A DNA stretch of 64,000 nt from Planctomycetota bacterium (GCA_021851715.1 JAJZCR010000007.1:1-64000); one strand, 5' to 3'. Shown: positions 8,868 to 18,078, counted from the first letter of the stretch. Notes: generated by a model not told the origin, from the letters alone. Translations and numbers: made by a program.

Positions 8868-9434
8868 ATGAGTGACGACGTGATGATGGTAAGCAACACA
8901 ACTGGCCCCGAACTTTTCGGTTTAATGGCCGAATACCCGAATGTGGATTCGCTGCTGGCGGCGGCCAAGAGGGTGCAGGCGGAAGGTTATACGTGCTGGG
9001 ATTGCCATACGCCGTTTCCCGTGCATGGCCTGGATAAGGTGATGAAGATCAAGCCCACCATTCTGCCCTGGCTCTCGCTGGGCGGGGCCTTGATCGGTGT
9101 TTTCATTGGCCTGGTGTTACCGCTGCTGATCAACGGGATTGCCTACCCGTTGAATTTCTCGGGTAAGCCATATTGGGGTTTGCCCGCCAATGTGCCGGTG
9201 GCGTTTCCGCTGTTTATTCTGCTGGGGGTGCTTTCCACGGTGGTCGGCTTTTCCCTGCTCTGCGGACTGCCTAAATTCTATCATCCGCTTTTTACCGTCA
9301 AGCGATTCAAGCGGGCCACCGATGACGGATTGTTTTTAGTCATTGAGGCGGCGGATCCGCGTTTTGATGTCATTCGCACGCGGCAACTTTTGGAAAGCCT
9401 TGGTGCGGTCGCGTTGGACGAGGTTAAGGACTGA
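8868..9434 (+). CDS. actD: Alternative complex III subunit ActD (DUF3341)
   Basis: A 188-residue subunit with a soluble N-terminal part, two membrane helices (about residues 65-85 and 105-130), and a soluble tail. The hallmark is DCHTPFPVHGLDK followed by the first helix (LPWLSLGGALIGVFIG), as in DUF3341 proteins. ActD is a structural membrane subunit without known cofactors. Oddly, residues 43-47 read CWDCH, a formal heme c motif. The position is conserved in the family as WD..TPFPVHG and is expected to face the cytoplasm, so heme attachment is unlikely. It lies between actC and actE with short gaps. Confidence 0.92.
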   Translation: MSDDVMMVSNTTGPELFGLMAEYPNVDSLLAAAKRVQAEGYTCWDCHTPFPVHGLDKVMKIKPTILPWLSLGGALIGVFIGLVLPLLINGIAYPLNFSGKPYWGLPANVPVAFPLFILLGVLSTVVGFSLLCGLPKFYHPLFTVKRFKRATDDGLFLVIEAADPRFDVIRTRQLLESLGAVALDEVKD

Positions 9435-9437
9435 ACC

Positions 9438-10199
9438 ATGGTGAACCGGGTTTTAATTATTGGAAGCCTGATACTGGCCGCGCTGATTCCGCTGGCGGTC
9501 ATTGCACTGCGGCGCAACGAGCATTCCCCCACTCCGCGGTTTCATATCATGCTGGGGATGGACAAAATGGCCTATCGCAAACCGCAGCGTCCGAGCAAAT
9601 TTTTTGCGGATGGCCGGGCCATGCGTCCGCATATTCCCGGCACCCTGGCCCGGCAGGATTTTATCTACAACAATGAAGCCCAGATGCGAGTTACGCCGAA
9701 CAACTGGAAACTTGATCATGAGGTGTTAAACACGCAAGCCCGGTATGAACGCGTATTGCTTGGCCAGGTGCTTAGCGGAGGGCAGGGCCGGTTTATCAAC
9801 CACATTCCGATTCCTGTTACCAGGGCTTTGCTCCATCGCGGGCGGCAGCAGTTTGATATTTTTTGCATGCCGTGTCATGGGGCCAACGGTCGCGGTAATG
9901 GGCTGGTCAATCAATGGGTGCACAAGTTGCGACAGGCAGGCTCTCCGGATGCAGGTACGTGGGTCCGGCCGACCGACTTGACCAGTCCGGCTGTAACCTT
10001 TCTTCCGGATGGCGGAATTTACAGCATTATCGTCAACGGTGTCGCCGGGATGCCGGCCTATAAGGACCAGATCCCTGTTGTGGATCGCTGGGCGATTGTG
10101 GCTTATGTGCGGGCGCTGGGCCTTGGCAGCAAAGCGATAGCGGCAGCCCGGCTGCCGGTGCAGGTGCGGGCATCCCTGGCCGCCGGTAAAAAGCATTAA
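9438..10199 (+). CDS. actE: Alternative complex III subunit ActE, monoheme cytochrome c
   Basis: A 253-residue cytochrome c. An N-terminal anchor or signal (VLIIGSLILAALIPLAVIAL) is followed by a stretch typical of ActE (RPHIPGTLARQDFIYNNEA) and one heme site, CMPCHGANGRGNG. A later methionine in GVAGMPAYKDQIPVVDRWA is the likely axial ligand. ActE hands electrons from the complex to the oxidase or a mobile carrier. The gene starts four bases after actD, and its stop overlaps the actF start (TAATG), so translation is coupled. Confidence 0.92.
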   Translation: MVNRVLIIGSLILAALIPLAVIALRRNEHSPTPRFHIMLGMDKMAYRKPQRPSKFFADGRAMRPHIPGTLARQDFIYNNEAQMRVTPNNWKLDHEVLNTQARYERVLLGQVLSGGQGRFINHIPIPVTRALLHRGRQQFDIFCMPCHGANGRGNGLVNQWVHKLRQAGSPDAGTWVRPTDLTSPAVTFLPDGGIYSIIVNGVAGMPAYKDQIPVVDRWAIVAYVRALGLGSKAIAAARLPVQVRASLAAGKKH

Positions 10200-11509
10200 T
10201 GGAGAAGAACGTGTCGCAGGAATCCAGCAGTTTTTCGGATCGGCAGGTACACCTGGAACAGTTTGGTTCGCGGGCGTTTTCCGTGTCGCTGATCGTGGGA
10301 TTGGCGGCGCTGGCGGTGGCGGTGTTTCTGGGCGTGTCCGTGCATGACAACATGCAGACCTTTTTAATTGGTTATCTGATTGCCTGGTGCTGTCTTTTCA
10401 GTGTGGCCGCGGGCAGCCTGTATTTTCTGATGATTCACCATGCGTTCAGGGTTTATTGGAGTGTGGTGATCCGCAAACTGGTGGAAGCGCTGGCGTGTAA
10501 CATGGTGACTGTGGCCCTGTTATCCGTGCCGATTCTGCTTGGATTGCACGAGCTTTATGTCTGGAGCCACTCGGCTTATATGCATTCCGATCCGCTGCTG
10601 ACCCGGAAGCTATCCTTCCTCAACGAGCCGTTTTTTCTGGTGCGGGTGTTCATTTACTTTGTGGCGCTGGCGGGAATGGCTTTTTATCTGCGCAGCAAAA
10701 GCATTGAACAGGATCAGACCGGTTCCATCCAGCCCCTGCAGGCGATGTATAAAAACAGCCGCTGGGGCATGGTGATGATGTTCTGGATCATCAACTTTGT
10801 CGGGATTGACTTTATCATGTCGCTGGATCCTAAGTGGTACAGCTACTTGGCGGGCGGGTACTTTTTCGCGGCGGTGATGGTGATGGCCATGGCGGCCATC
10901 CCACTTTTTGCGATCTGGCTGCAGGATAACGGCCGTTTGGAACAGGCCATCACCGTGGAACATTATCACGATATGGGTAAGTGGGTTTATGCCTGGAATC
11001 TTATCTGGGCGTATCTGGCTTTTTGCCAATATCTGCTTACCTGGTACGGCAATATTCCGTGGGAAACGTCATTTTATGTGGCCCGAATGCTGGGTCCGTG
11101 GTGGATTATCACGCTGGTTTTGCTTTTTGTGCATCTGATTATCCCGGGTTTTGCCATGATGTCCCGGCGGGTGAAGCGGAACCGGTCGTTGCTGGCCTTC
11201 TGGTGCGTGTGGCTGCTGGCTGCCGAGTGGCTGGATTTTTACTGGCTGATTGCCCCGACGCTGTGGATTAACAATCGCGAGGCGAAAACCGGATACATCA
11301 GCCCGCACGATCCGTATAAACTCATGGGGCCGGCGCATAGCATTGTGTGGCTGCCATTGCGGGCCACAGCCATTGAAATTGATGTTTTATGCGTGGTGGG
11401 CCTAGGCGGAATTTTTGTGGCTTCCGCGCTATACTTCCTGCGTGACAGGGCTCTGATGCCGATGAAAGATCCAAAACTGGCGGCATCGCTGGCGTTTGAA
11501 AATTATTGA
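10199..11509 (+). CDS. actF: Alternative complex III subunit ActF, NrfD-like membrane protein
   Basis: A 436-residue integral membrane protein related to ActC, with about ten hydrophobic helices. These include VSLIVGLAALAVAVFLGVSV near the start and a central block around WGMVMMFWIINFVGIDFIM. ActF pairs with ActC in the membrane core of alternative complex III and is thought to contribute to proton movement. The start codon ATG at 10199 overlaps the actE stop. The segment YHDMGKWVYAWNLIWAYLAF is typical of ActF proteins. It completes the canonical A-F order. Confidence 0.93.
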   Translation: MEKNVSQESSSFSDRQVHLEQFGSRAFSVSLIVGLAALAVAVFLGVSVHDNMQTFLIGYLIAWCCLFSVAAGSLYFLMIHHAFRVYWSVVIRKLVEALACNMVTVALLSVPILLGLHELYVWSHSAYMHSDPLLTRKLSFLNEPFFLVRVFIYFVALAGMAFYLRSKSIEQDQTGSIQPLQAMYKNSRWGMVMMFWIINFVGIDFIMSLDPKWYSYLAGGYFFAAVMVMAMAAIPLFAIWLQDNGRLEQAITVEHYHDMGKWVYAWNLIWAYLAFCQYLLTWYGNIPWETSFYVARMLGPWWIITLVLLFVHLIIPGFAMMSRRVKRNRSLLAFWCVWLLAAEWLDFYWLIAPTLWINNREAKTGYISPHDPYKLMGPAHSIVWLPLRATAIEIDVLCVVGLGGIFVASALYFLRDRALMPMKDPKLAASLAFENY

Positions 11510-11534
11510 TCGTTAGAATAAGGGGTTCCGAAAA

Positions 11535-12296
11535 ATGTCTGATGAAGCAAAAAAATATGCCGGATCCGATCATCCGCTGCCGGAAGGCGTTCGGGATGAT
11601 ACCAACATCGCCACCATTCTTCTGACCATGCTGTTTTCGTCTTTGCTGGTGGTTGTGTTTGTCATCGGCGTGATGGCCTACTTTCATCGTGAAAAAAATG
11701 CGCTGACTCTGAAAAAGGCCGCATTGGCCGTCAACCAGAGCCAGGCGATTATTCAACGTCAGACGGCGGACCTTGCTCCCCACTGGGTGAACCAGAAGCG
11801 GGGCACGGCCACCATGGGCATAGAGCTGGCGATGGATGAAGTGGTGCATCAGGCGAATCCGGGCAGTCCGTCGCCGCTGTTGGTGGTGAAGCACAAGGCC
11901 ACCAAGGTGGCAACCGCTCCCGGCAAGGCCAAAGCGGAACCGCTGAGTGTCATGGGCAAGAAGCTGTACGCCACTTTGGGCTGCATCGGATGCCATACCG
12001 TGGATGGCAAGCCGGGTGTCGGTCCGACCTGGAAAAATCTGGCCGGCTATCCGGAGCATTTAACCAACGGCAAAACAGTGATCGTGGATTATAAGTTTCT
12101 CCGGACCATGATCTTGCATCCTGGAAAATTTTTGGTGAAAGGGGCTCCCGCAGGCGTGATGCCCGACGTTTACTATGCCCAACTGGCCGGAAAAAAACAT
12201 CCACATGAGACGAAGCTTAACGCCTTGATTTGGTACATCAACACGCTAAGCAACAAGAGTTCCAAGGCCACGCAGCCGCCAGTTCCCAATAAATAG
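11535..12296 (+). CDS. Membrane-anchored monoheme cytochrome c
   Basis: A 253-residue protein with one N-terminal transmembrane helix (about residues 22-46, NIATILLTMLFSSLLVVVFVIG), a linker of about 90 residues, and a C-terminal cytochrome c domain with CIGCH and PGVGPTWKNLAG. GVMPDVYY supplies the probable methionine ligand. The module closely resembles the two cytochrome c domains at the end of coxB, especially the last one (shared MILHPGK, LVKG, AGVMP, LIWY). It lies 25 bases after actF and before the SCO gene, so it may bridge the act complex and the caa3 oxidase. That bridging role is inferred. Confidence 0.85.
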   Translation: MSDEAKKYAGSDHPLPEGVRDDTNIATILLTMLFSSLLVVVFVIGVMAYFHREKNALTLKKAALAVNQSQAIIQRQTADLAPHWVNQKRGTATMGIELAMDEVVHQANPGSPSPLLVVKHKATKVATAPGKAKAEPLSVMGKKLYATLGCIGCHTVDGKPGVGPTWKNLAGYPEHLTNGKTVIVDYKFLRTMILHPGKFLVKGAPAGVMPDVYYAQLAGKKHPHETKLNALIWYINTLSNKSSKATQPPVPNK

Positions 12297-12452
12297 GCTG
12301 GGTAAGCGGTGATCAACCGGCCGGGGTAAGGGCCAGGATTGGTTTGGGTTTGTTGGGTAATTTTAGTAGAGTACAGGGCGTAGCGGTGTGGTTTGCCGCA
12401 CATGGCGGGGCAACGGTGGGAGGTTACGATGAGGGTTGTTAGGAAATAAGCC
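12297..12452. other. Intergenic gap with a solo element-end-like sequence
   Basis: A 156-base gap, the largest inside the respiratory cluster. Bases 12433-12451 (GGGTTGTTAGGAAATAAGC) match 198-216 of the palindromic element with one mismatch. The AGGA of this repeat also serves as the Shine-Dalgarno for the SCO gene at 12453. No partner inverted copy was found in the gap. It may be a remnant of an element or a chance match. A secondary promoter for the oxidase genes could lie here, but none was clear. Confidence 0.35.
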
Positions 12453-13367
12453 ATGGGTAGCAGGCATCATTCAATAGCCCGGCTGAATCGGGGTCCGATG
12501 GGGCAAATTCCCTATCGCCGGGTTCTGCTGCTTATGCTTGTGATCGGCTTATTTGGCGGAGTGCCGGTGTATGCCCAGAATTACCTCGGCGGCTTTCAAA
12601 GGGCGGCGCATGACCAGCATGAGGCCCAGGTGGCGGGCATTACCCAGCACATTGGGGCGAAAGTGCCGTTAAACCTGGCCTTTCGCAACTCCCGCGGAAA
12701 ACTGGTGACATTGCAGCGCTATTTCAAGCCTGGCCGCCCCGTCATCCTGAATTTCATCTATTTTGGATGTCCGGGGGTATGCCCGTTTGTCATGGATGGC
12801 CTCGCAAAAGCCGTGAACAAAATGCCGCTGGTGGCAGGGTCTGATTATGATGTGGTCACGATCAGCTTCAATCCTCATGATACCCCTAAGGTGGCCGCGG
12901 AGAAAAAAATTGAGTATGGCAGCATGTTGCACAGTGCTGCGGCGATTAAGCATTGGCATTTTCTCACCGGTCAGGAGCCGGCCATCAAGGCCATTACCGC
13001 GGCCGTGGGTTTTCACTATGTGTGGCTCAAGCAGTTGCAGCGCTATGACCATCCGGCCGCCATATTTGTGCTCACGCCGGGTGGCCGGGTTTCTCAGTAT
13101 TTGTATGGCGTCCTCTATCATCCCACGACGCTGAAATTAAGCCTGGTGCAGGCCGGAGATCACACGCTTGGCACGGCTTTTGATCAGGTCTTGCTGTTGT
13201 GCTGCTCGTTTAATCCTGCGACCGGGCGCTATTCGGCGATTGCGGTGCGGGTGATGACGCTGTCCGGCGTACTGGTGGTGGTGGCGCTGGGAGCGATGTT
13301 TGGCTCTTTGTATTATTGGGAACGCAAACACCGCCGAAAGAATAGTTCACCGGGAGCTTCCACTTGA
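12453..13367 (+). CDS. SCO1/SenC family copper chaperone
   Basis: A 304-residue thioredoxin-fold protein that delivers copper to the CuA site of cytochrome oxidase. A signal or anchor (VLLLMLVIGLFGGVPVYA) is followed by the SCO core: FIYFGCPGVCP with the CxxxC copper ligands (C106, C110), and the third ligand His near residue 200 in YDHPAAIFVLTP. A second hydrophobic helix near the C-terminus (VLVVVALGAMFGSLYYW) would make it two-pass anchored. AGGA nine bases before ATG 12453 supports the start. Its last codon and stop overlap the TTG start of coxB. The position fits assembly of the neighbouring caa3 oxidase. Confidence 0.9.
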   Translation: MGSRHHSIARLNRGPMGQIPYRRVLLLMLVIGLFGGVPVYAQNYLGGFQRAAHDQHEAQVAGITQHIGAKVPLNLAFRNSRGKLVTLQRYFKPGRPVILNFIYFGCPGVCPFVMDGLAKAVNKMPLVAGSDYDVVTISFNPHDTPKVAAEKKIEYGSMLHSAAAIKHWHFLTGQEPAIKAITAAVGFHYVWLKQLQRYDHPAAIFVLTPGGRVSQYLYGVLYHPTTLKLSLVQAGDHTLGTAFDQVLLLCCSFNPATGRYSAIAVRVMTLSGVLVVVALGAMFGSLYYWERKHRRKNSSPGAST

Positions 13368-14878
13368 GTTTCAATCTTTTGCATGGCGCACCAAACCTGA
13401 TTCAGATGATGTCCCTGAAGTTGCCGGGAGTGCTGGCCGCATGGGGTTTGCCGCATTCCGATGCGGTCACCGGGTTGGACGTACAGTTTTTGTGGGATTT
13501 CATTTTGGGAGTGGCGGTGTTTTTCACCGTGCTGATTGTGGTGCTGATGGTCTATTTCAGTATTCGCTATCATGCCAAAACCAAAAATCAGGTGGGCGAT
13601 CATGGTCACACCCACAATACTCCACTGGAACTTACATGGTCGATTATTCCCTTGATTTTGCTGATGATCATGTTTGTACTGGGGTTCAAATACTATCTGA
13701 ATATGGATACGGTTCCGTCCGGCGCGTATAAAATTGACGTGCAGGCGAAGCAATGGAGCTGGACGTTCGTCTATCCCAATGGCGGCATCAGCGACAAATT
13801 ATATTTGCCCGCCGGACGGCCCGTGCGATTGGATATGACTTCTTCGGATGTTCTCCATGGATTCTGGATACCGCGGCTCAGCATTCAAAAAGATGTGGTG
13901 CCGGGGCGGGTGATGAGCGTGTGGATTGAGGCAAAAAAGCCTGCACGAATGTGGCTGCAATGTGCAGAGTATTGCGGCTCCGGCCATTCCGAGATGCGTG
14001 CGCCGGTGATTGTGGAACCCTACGCGCAATTTCGTAAGAGCGTTCATACCATTGCGGATATATGGGAACAAAATAGCAAGCCCCTGTCCTTGACGGAGGT
14101 GGGGCGAAAGCTGCATGTGACGCTGGGGTGCGTCGCCTGTCACAACATGACGGGTGCTCCCGGCGGCGTCGGGCCGACCTGGAAAAATCTGGCTGGTTCC
14201 AAGGTGCATGACACCAACGGTCAAGTTGTGGTGGCGGACTATGCATACCTGAAAAACGCAATTATCCATCCTGGTCATTTGAAAGTGAAGGGTTATCCCC
14301 GTGGCATTATGCCCAATACCTTTGCTGCCCAGCTTCAGAAAATATCACCCAACGGCAGAGCATTGGACGCGTTGATTGCCTATATCAACTCCAAGAGCAA
14401 ATATGCGAATCAGCAGTCCCTGCCTCCGGAATTGAGAAAATCATCCACCCCGGTTCCAAAGCCGGTGAAGGTGAAATCCGCACCGGCCAAGCCCCCTGGT
14501 CTGCCGGCGGCGGCGCTGCCACTGGCGGCCAAAGGCAAGGTGCTGGTGCAGACCTTCGGTTGCACTGGCTGCCATTCCACCACCGGAGCCCTGGGGGTTG
14601 GACCGACTTGGAAAGATCTGGCCGGGTCGCCGGTCACGCTGACCAGCGGCAAGGTGGTGACGGCTGATTACAGCTACCTGCGGGACATGATTCTGCACCC
14701 CGGTAAACTGTTGGTAAAGGGGGCCACCGCCGGTGTGATGCCGGGAACCTACGAGGCCATGCTTTCCGGCCCGAAGCATCCAGCCGAGAAAAAACTGCAG
14801 GCTATAATATGGTACCTGAATTCGCTAAGTGACCATGCGAATAAAGCGAGTTGGCCGCCGGGCGGCGGGGGGAATTAA
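13364..14878 (+). CDS. coxB: Cytochrome c oxidase subunit II fused to two cytochrome c domains (caa3-type)
   Basis: A 504-residue subunit II. Two transmembrane helices (about residues 40-65 and 85-108) precede the cupredoxin domain with a complete CuA set: H165, then CAEYCGSGHSEM with C200, E202, C204, H208 and M211. It then continues with two cytochrome c modules whose heme sites are CVACH (from C256) and CTGCH (from C400), each with GVGPTWK.LAG and a late GIMP or GVMP methionine. Ordinary caa3 subunit II has one heme domain. The TTG start at 13364 is preceded by GGGAG and overlaps the SCO stop; ATG at 13406 is an alternative. It accepts electrons for the oxidase. Confidence 0.93.
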   Translation: MSFNLLHGAPNLIQMMSLKLPGVLAAWGLPHSDAVTGLDVQFLWDFILGVAVFFTVLIVVLMVYFSIRYHAKTKNQVGDHGHTHNTPLELTWSIIPLILLMIMFVLGFKYYLNMDTVPSGAYKIDVQAKQWSWTFVYPNGGISDKLYLPAGRPVRLDMTSSDVLHGFWIPRLSIQKDVVPGRVMSVWIEAKKPARMWLQCAEYCGSGHSEMRAPVIVEPYAQFRKSVHTIADIWEQNSKPLSLTEVGRKLHVTLGCVACHNMTGAPGGVGPTWKNLAGSKVHDTNGQVVVADYAYLKNAIIHPGHLKVKGYPRGIMPNTFAAQLQKISPNGRALDALIAYINSKSKYANQQSLPPELRKSSTPVPKPVKVKSAPAKPPGLPAAALPLAAKGKVLVQTFGCTGCHSTTGALGVGPTWKDLAGSPVTLTSGKVVTADYSYLRDMILHPGKLLVKGATAGVMPGTYEAMLSGPKHPAEKKLQAIIWYLNSLSDHANKASWPPGGGGN

Positions 14879-14933
14879 AAAGTAGCGGGTGTGTTTCAAT
14901 GGATGGGACGGCTTGTATGATGAGGACCGTGAT

Positions 14934-16652
14934 ATGACAACAACCACAGCGGAAATCGGCGAACACGCTCGGGAAGAAATTCCGGTTGGTGGCAATTATC
15001 TCAATCAAGGCAAGGGCATTAAGTCCTGGCTCTTTACACTGGACCATAAGCGCATCGGCTTGATGTATTTGATTTCCGGTCTGACGATGTTTTTCATCGG
15101 CGGAATGCTGGCCATAGTCATCCGTACCCAACTGCTGGTGCCCAACGGGTTGATTTTTCATGGTAGTTATGAGGCGTATAAACACTACAACCAGGTATTT
15201 ACCCTGCATGGCATCATCATGGTATTTATGGTCCTGGTTCCCATTCCGCCGGGGGCGCTGGGAAATTTTGTTCTGCCTCTGATGATCGGGGCTAAGGATG
15301 TAGCCTTCCCGCGCCTGAATCTCTTGAGTTATTACTTGTATGTAACCGGCGCGATTATGGCGGTGGTTTCCACCCTGCTGGGCGCGGTGGATACTGGCTG
15401 GACTTTTTATACTCCTTTCAGCATTCAGACTGAAACGTATGTGGTATGGATGCTGCTGGGGATTTTTCTGCTGGGCTTCAGTTCCATTCTCACGGGGCTT
15501 AACTTCATCGTGACCATCCACAAACTGCGGGCTCCCGGAATGAAGTGGTTTCGGATGCCGGTTTTCGTTTGGGCCTCGTATGCCACATCCATTATCCAGG
15601 TGGCGGCCACGCCGGTGCTGGGCGTTACCCTGCTGCTGCTGGTTGCGGAACGGGTCATGGGAGTGGGAATTTTTAATTCGGCACTGGGTGGAGATCCGGT
15701 GCTGTTTCAGGACTTTTTCTGGTTTTATTCACATCCGGCCGTGTACATTATGATTTTGCCGGCGATGGGTATCGTCGGGGAAATTATCACGGTCTTCAGC
15801 CGCAAACCCATCTTCGGCTATAAATTTATTGTCATGAGTTCACTGGCCATTGCCCTGATTGGTTTTGTGGTATGGGGCCACCATCTGTTTGTCAATGGAC
15901 AATCGGCGGAATGGGATGCCATTTTCAGCTTTATGACCTTTTTTGTGGCAGTGCCTTCGGCCGTAAAGGTGTTCAATTGGCTGGCAACCATGTACAAGGG
16001 TGCGATTTCGCTTTCCACCCCGATGCTCTACGCCCTGTCCTTTATTGTGTTGTTCACCATCGGCGGGTTTACCGGCGTTATTCTGGGAGCTTTGGCCACC
16101 AACGTGGTGCTCCATGATACCTACTTTGTGGTGGCCCACTTTCATTATGTGATGATGGGTGGAACGATCATTGCATTCATCGGCGGGCTGCATTACTGGT
16201 GGCCTAAAATTTTTGGGAAGATGTATAACGAAACCCTGGGCAGAATCACATGCGTGATGTTGTTTATCGGCATCAATCTGACGTTTTTCCCCCAGTTTAT
16301 TGTGGGTGCCGAAGGGATGCCGCGGCGCTATGCCACGTATTTGCCCCAGTACCAGCCGTACATGATCGCCTCCACTGTTGGCGCTTACATTCAACTGGCG
16401 GCATTTTTGCTGATGGCGGGCTATTTGGTTCATTCGCTGGTTCGAGGTAAAAAAGCCCCGGCTAATCCATGGGGTGCTTCCACGTTGGATTGGTCGATGG
16501 CCTCGCCGCCAACCACCGGCAATTTTGACGAAATGCCCGTGGTGACCAGGGGGCCATACCATTATGATGACATGGAATACGATGGCCGGTTGGGTGGATT
16601 TGTCCATGTCGAGCCGGTGCCGGCGCTGGCTGGTGCGGGTGTTGGGCATTGA
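14934..16652 (+). CDS. coxA: Cytochrome c oxidase subunit I (A2-type)
   Basis: A 572-residue heme-copper oxidase catalytic subunit with about 12 helices. Heme ligands are seen in LHGIIMVFM and HFHYVMMGG, and the CuB/cross-linked Tyr region in [16 protein letters not shown] and [10 protein letters not shown]. Helix VI reads YSHPAVY instead of the GHPEV form, so the D-channel glutamate is absent and the Tyr-Ser pair marks the A2 subfamily, common for caa3 oxidases. The start at 14934 has GAGG eight bases upstream; an upstream ATG at 14889 would add 15 residues unlike the family. It follows coxB directly and reduces oxygen while pumping protons. Confidence 0.95.
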   Translation: MTTTTAEIGEHAREEIPVGGNYLNQGKGIKSWLFTLDHKRIGLMYLISGLTMFFIGGMLAIVIRTQLLVPNGLIFHGSYEAYKHYNQVFTLHGIIMVFMVLVPIPPGALGNFVLPLMIGAKDVAFPRLNLLSYYLYVTGAIMAVVSTLLGAVDTGWTFYTPFSIQTETYVVWMLLGIFLLGFSSILTGLNFIVTIHKLRAPGMKWFRMPVFVWASYATSIIQVAATPVLGVTLLLLVAERVMGVGIFNSALGGDPVLFQDFFWFYSHPAVYIMILPAMGIVGEIITVFSRKPIFGYKFIVMSSLAIALIGFVVWGHHLFVNGQSAEWDAIFSFMTFFVAVPSAVKVFNWLATMYKGAISLSTPMLYALSFIVLFTIGGFTGVILGALATNVVLHDTYFVVAHFHYVMMGGTIIAFIGGLHYWWPKIFGKMYNETLGRITCVMLFIGINLTFFPQFIVGAEGMPRRYATYLPQYQPYMIASTVGAYIQLAAFLLMAGYLVHSLVRGKKAPANPWGASTLDWSMASPPTTGNFDEMPVVTRGPYHYDDMEYDGRLGGFVHVEPVPALAGAGVGH

Positions 16653-16754
16653 TCGGGCAGAGTAGTTGGAAAATGGGTTTGGGGTTAACTTAAGCAGTCT
16701 TTTGATGCTGTCAAAACGACCCGTGGTGAAGATCAGACAGATAAGTGAGAAAAG

Positions 16755-17633
16755 ATGAGTGAAAACGCCGGCGCGACCTTGACTCTTTCCAGCCCGGAAG
16801 AAATGGCAGGCCGACATTTGGCCCATCATTTTGACACGCCGCAGCAGCAATTTGACTCCGGCAAACTCGGGATGTGGCTGTTTTTGGGGACGGAATTTCT
16901 TCTTTTCAGCGGCTTGTTCTGCGCCTACGCAGTTTACCGCATGCTGCATCCGGAAATATTTCTTTATGCCTCTCGCTACCTGGATCCGGTTTCGGGTGCT
17001 CTTTGCACCCTGGTGCTGGTAACCAGCGGTTTTACCATGGCTTGGGCTATTCGCTGTGCCCAATTGGGCAAGCGGACTGGTTTGATTATTGCGTTGCTTT
17101 TAACCATTGCCGGCGGTTTCGGATTTTTGGCTATTCACGGCTATGAATATTTTGAAGAATATCAGCAGCACCTGATGTGGGGCACCAATTATCACCCGGC
17201 TGTGACCGCTCCTCAACAACAGGTGGTGGTGGCAAAAGCCATGGCGACTGCCGGCAACTGGCATCAGCTTGATCAACTGGGCAAGCAGGGGTACCTCGTA
17301 GCTCATTCTAATATTGCCCCGGCGGCGATCGGTCCGGCCGGTCCGGCGTTGGTGCAGCGGCCGGCCGCGTCTGTCACGGCAGCGCCCGTCGCAGCGGTGG
17401 CCGATCAGCCCCACAATGTACAGATATTTTTTGGCATCTATTTTTTAATGACCGGGCTGCACAGCATTCACGTGATTGTCGGCATAATCCTGCTGACCTA
17501 CTTGTTGGTGCGGGCCATTCGCAAGGATTTTGGCCCCGGCTATTACGCTCCGGTCGATTTCATCGGGTTGTATTGGGGGGTGGTGGATATGATTTGGATG
17601 TTTTTGTTCCCCTTGCTGTATTTGATACGCTAA
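16755..17633 (+). CDS. coxC: Cytochrome c oxidase subunit III
   Basis: A 292-residue membrane subunit with LGMWLFLGTEFLLFSGLFCAY near the N-terminus. Family signatures later on are GLHSIHVIVGIILL and DFIGLYWGVVDMIWMFLFPLLY. It binds lipid and stabilises proton uptake by subunit I. Between helices (about residues 150-220) there is an extra Ala/Pro-rich loop (IAPAAIGPAGPALVQRP) not usual in subunit III. It lies about 100 bases after coxA, in a gap without other genes. Confidence 0.93.
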   Translation: MSENAGATLTLSSPEEMAGRHLAHHFDTPQQQFDSGKLGMWLFLGTEFLLFSGLFCAYAVYRMLHPEIFLYASRYLDPVSGALCTLVLVTSGFTMAWAIRCAQLGKRTGLIIALLLTIAGGFGFLAIHGYEYFEEYQQHLMWGTNYHPAVTAPQQQVVVAKAMATAGNWHQLDQLGKQGYLVAHSNIAPAAIGPAGPALVQRPAASVTAAPVAAVADQPHNVQIFFGIYFLMTGLHSIHVIVGIILLTYLLVRAIRKDFGPGYYAPVDFIGLYWGVVDMIWMFLFPLLYLIR

Positions 17634-17670
17634 GCGGGCCGTACGGTTGGAACGACAAGGAGAATTGATT

Positions 17671-18078
17671 TTGTCAGATCACGCAGAACATGCTCATGGC
17701 CCCGTGGCCCCGTCCCACGCGAAAATTGTACCAATACGGAATTTGGTGGCGGTGTGGGTTGCCCTGTGCGCCCTGACGGTGCTGAATTTGCTGTTGGACA
17801 AGGTGCATCTGCACGGATTCAGTGTGGTCGTATCTTTGGCCATCGCGTCGGTCATGGCTATTATTGCCGCGATGTATTTCATGCATCTGCGCTATGACCA
17901 CCCTTTTTACCTTTCATCGCTGATTCTGGTGGTTATTTTCATCACGATTTTCATCGTCTTTTCCGCCCATGATACCCTCCAATATAAATCGCAACTCATA
18001 AAAGGGCAGGCCCCGGCAATGGTTCAGGCCGCACAGGGGCAGGCTAAAACCGCGGCGTTGCCCGCGACCACGCCGTAA
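17671..18078 (+). CDS. coxD: Cytochrome c oxidase subunit IV-like membrane protein
   Basis: A 135-residue protein with a His-rich N-terminus (SDHAEHAHGPVAPSHAK) and three hydrophobic helices (NLVAVWVALCALTVLNLLL, VVSLAIASVMAIIAAMYFMHL, LSSLILVVIFITIFIVF). It ends in an Ala/Gln tail. Size, helix count and AMYFMHLRYD agree with prokaryotic cytochrome oxidase subunit IV. TTG at 17671 is chosen as start because AAGGAG lies eight bases upstream; a TTG at 17647 would put this site inside the gene. It follows coxC closely. Confidence 0.85.
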   Translation: MSDHAEHAHGPVAPSHAKIVPIRNLVAVWVALCALTVLNLLLDKVHLHGFSVVVSLAIASVMAIIAAMYFMHLRYDHPFYLSSLILVVIFITIFIVFSAHDTLQYKSQLIKGQAPAMVQAAQGQAKTAALPATTP

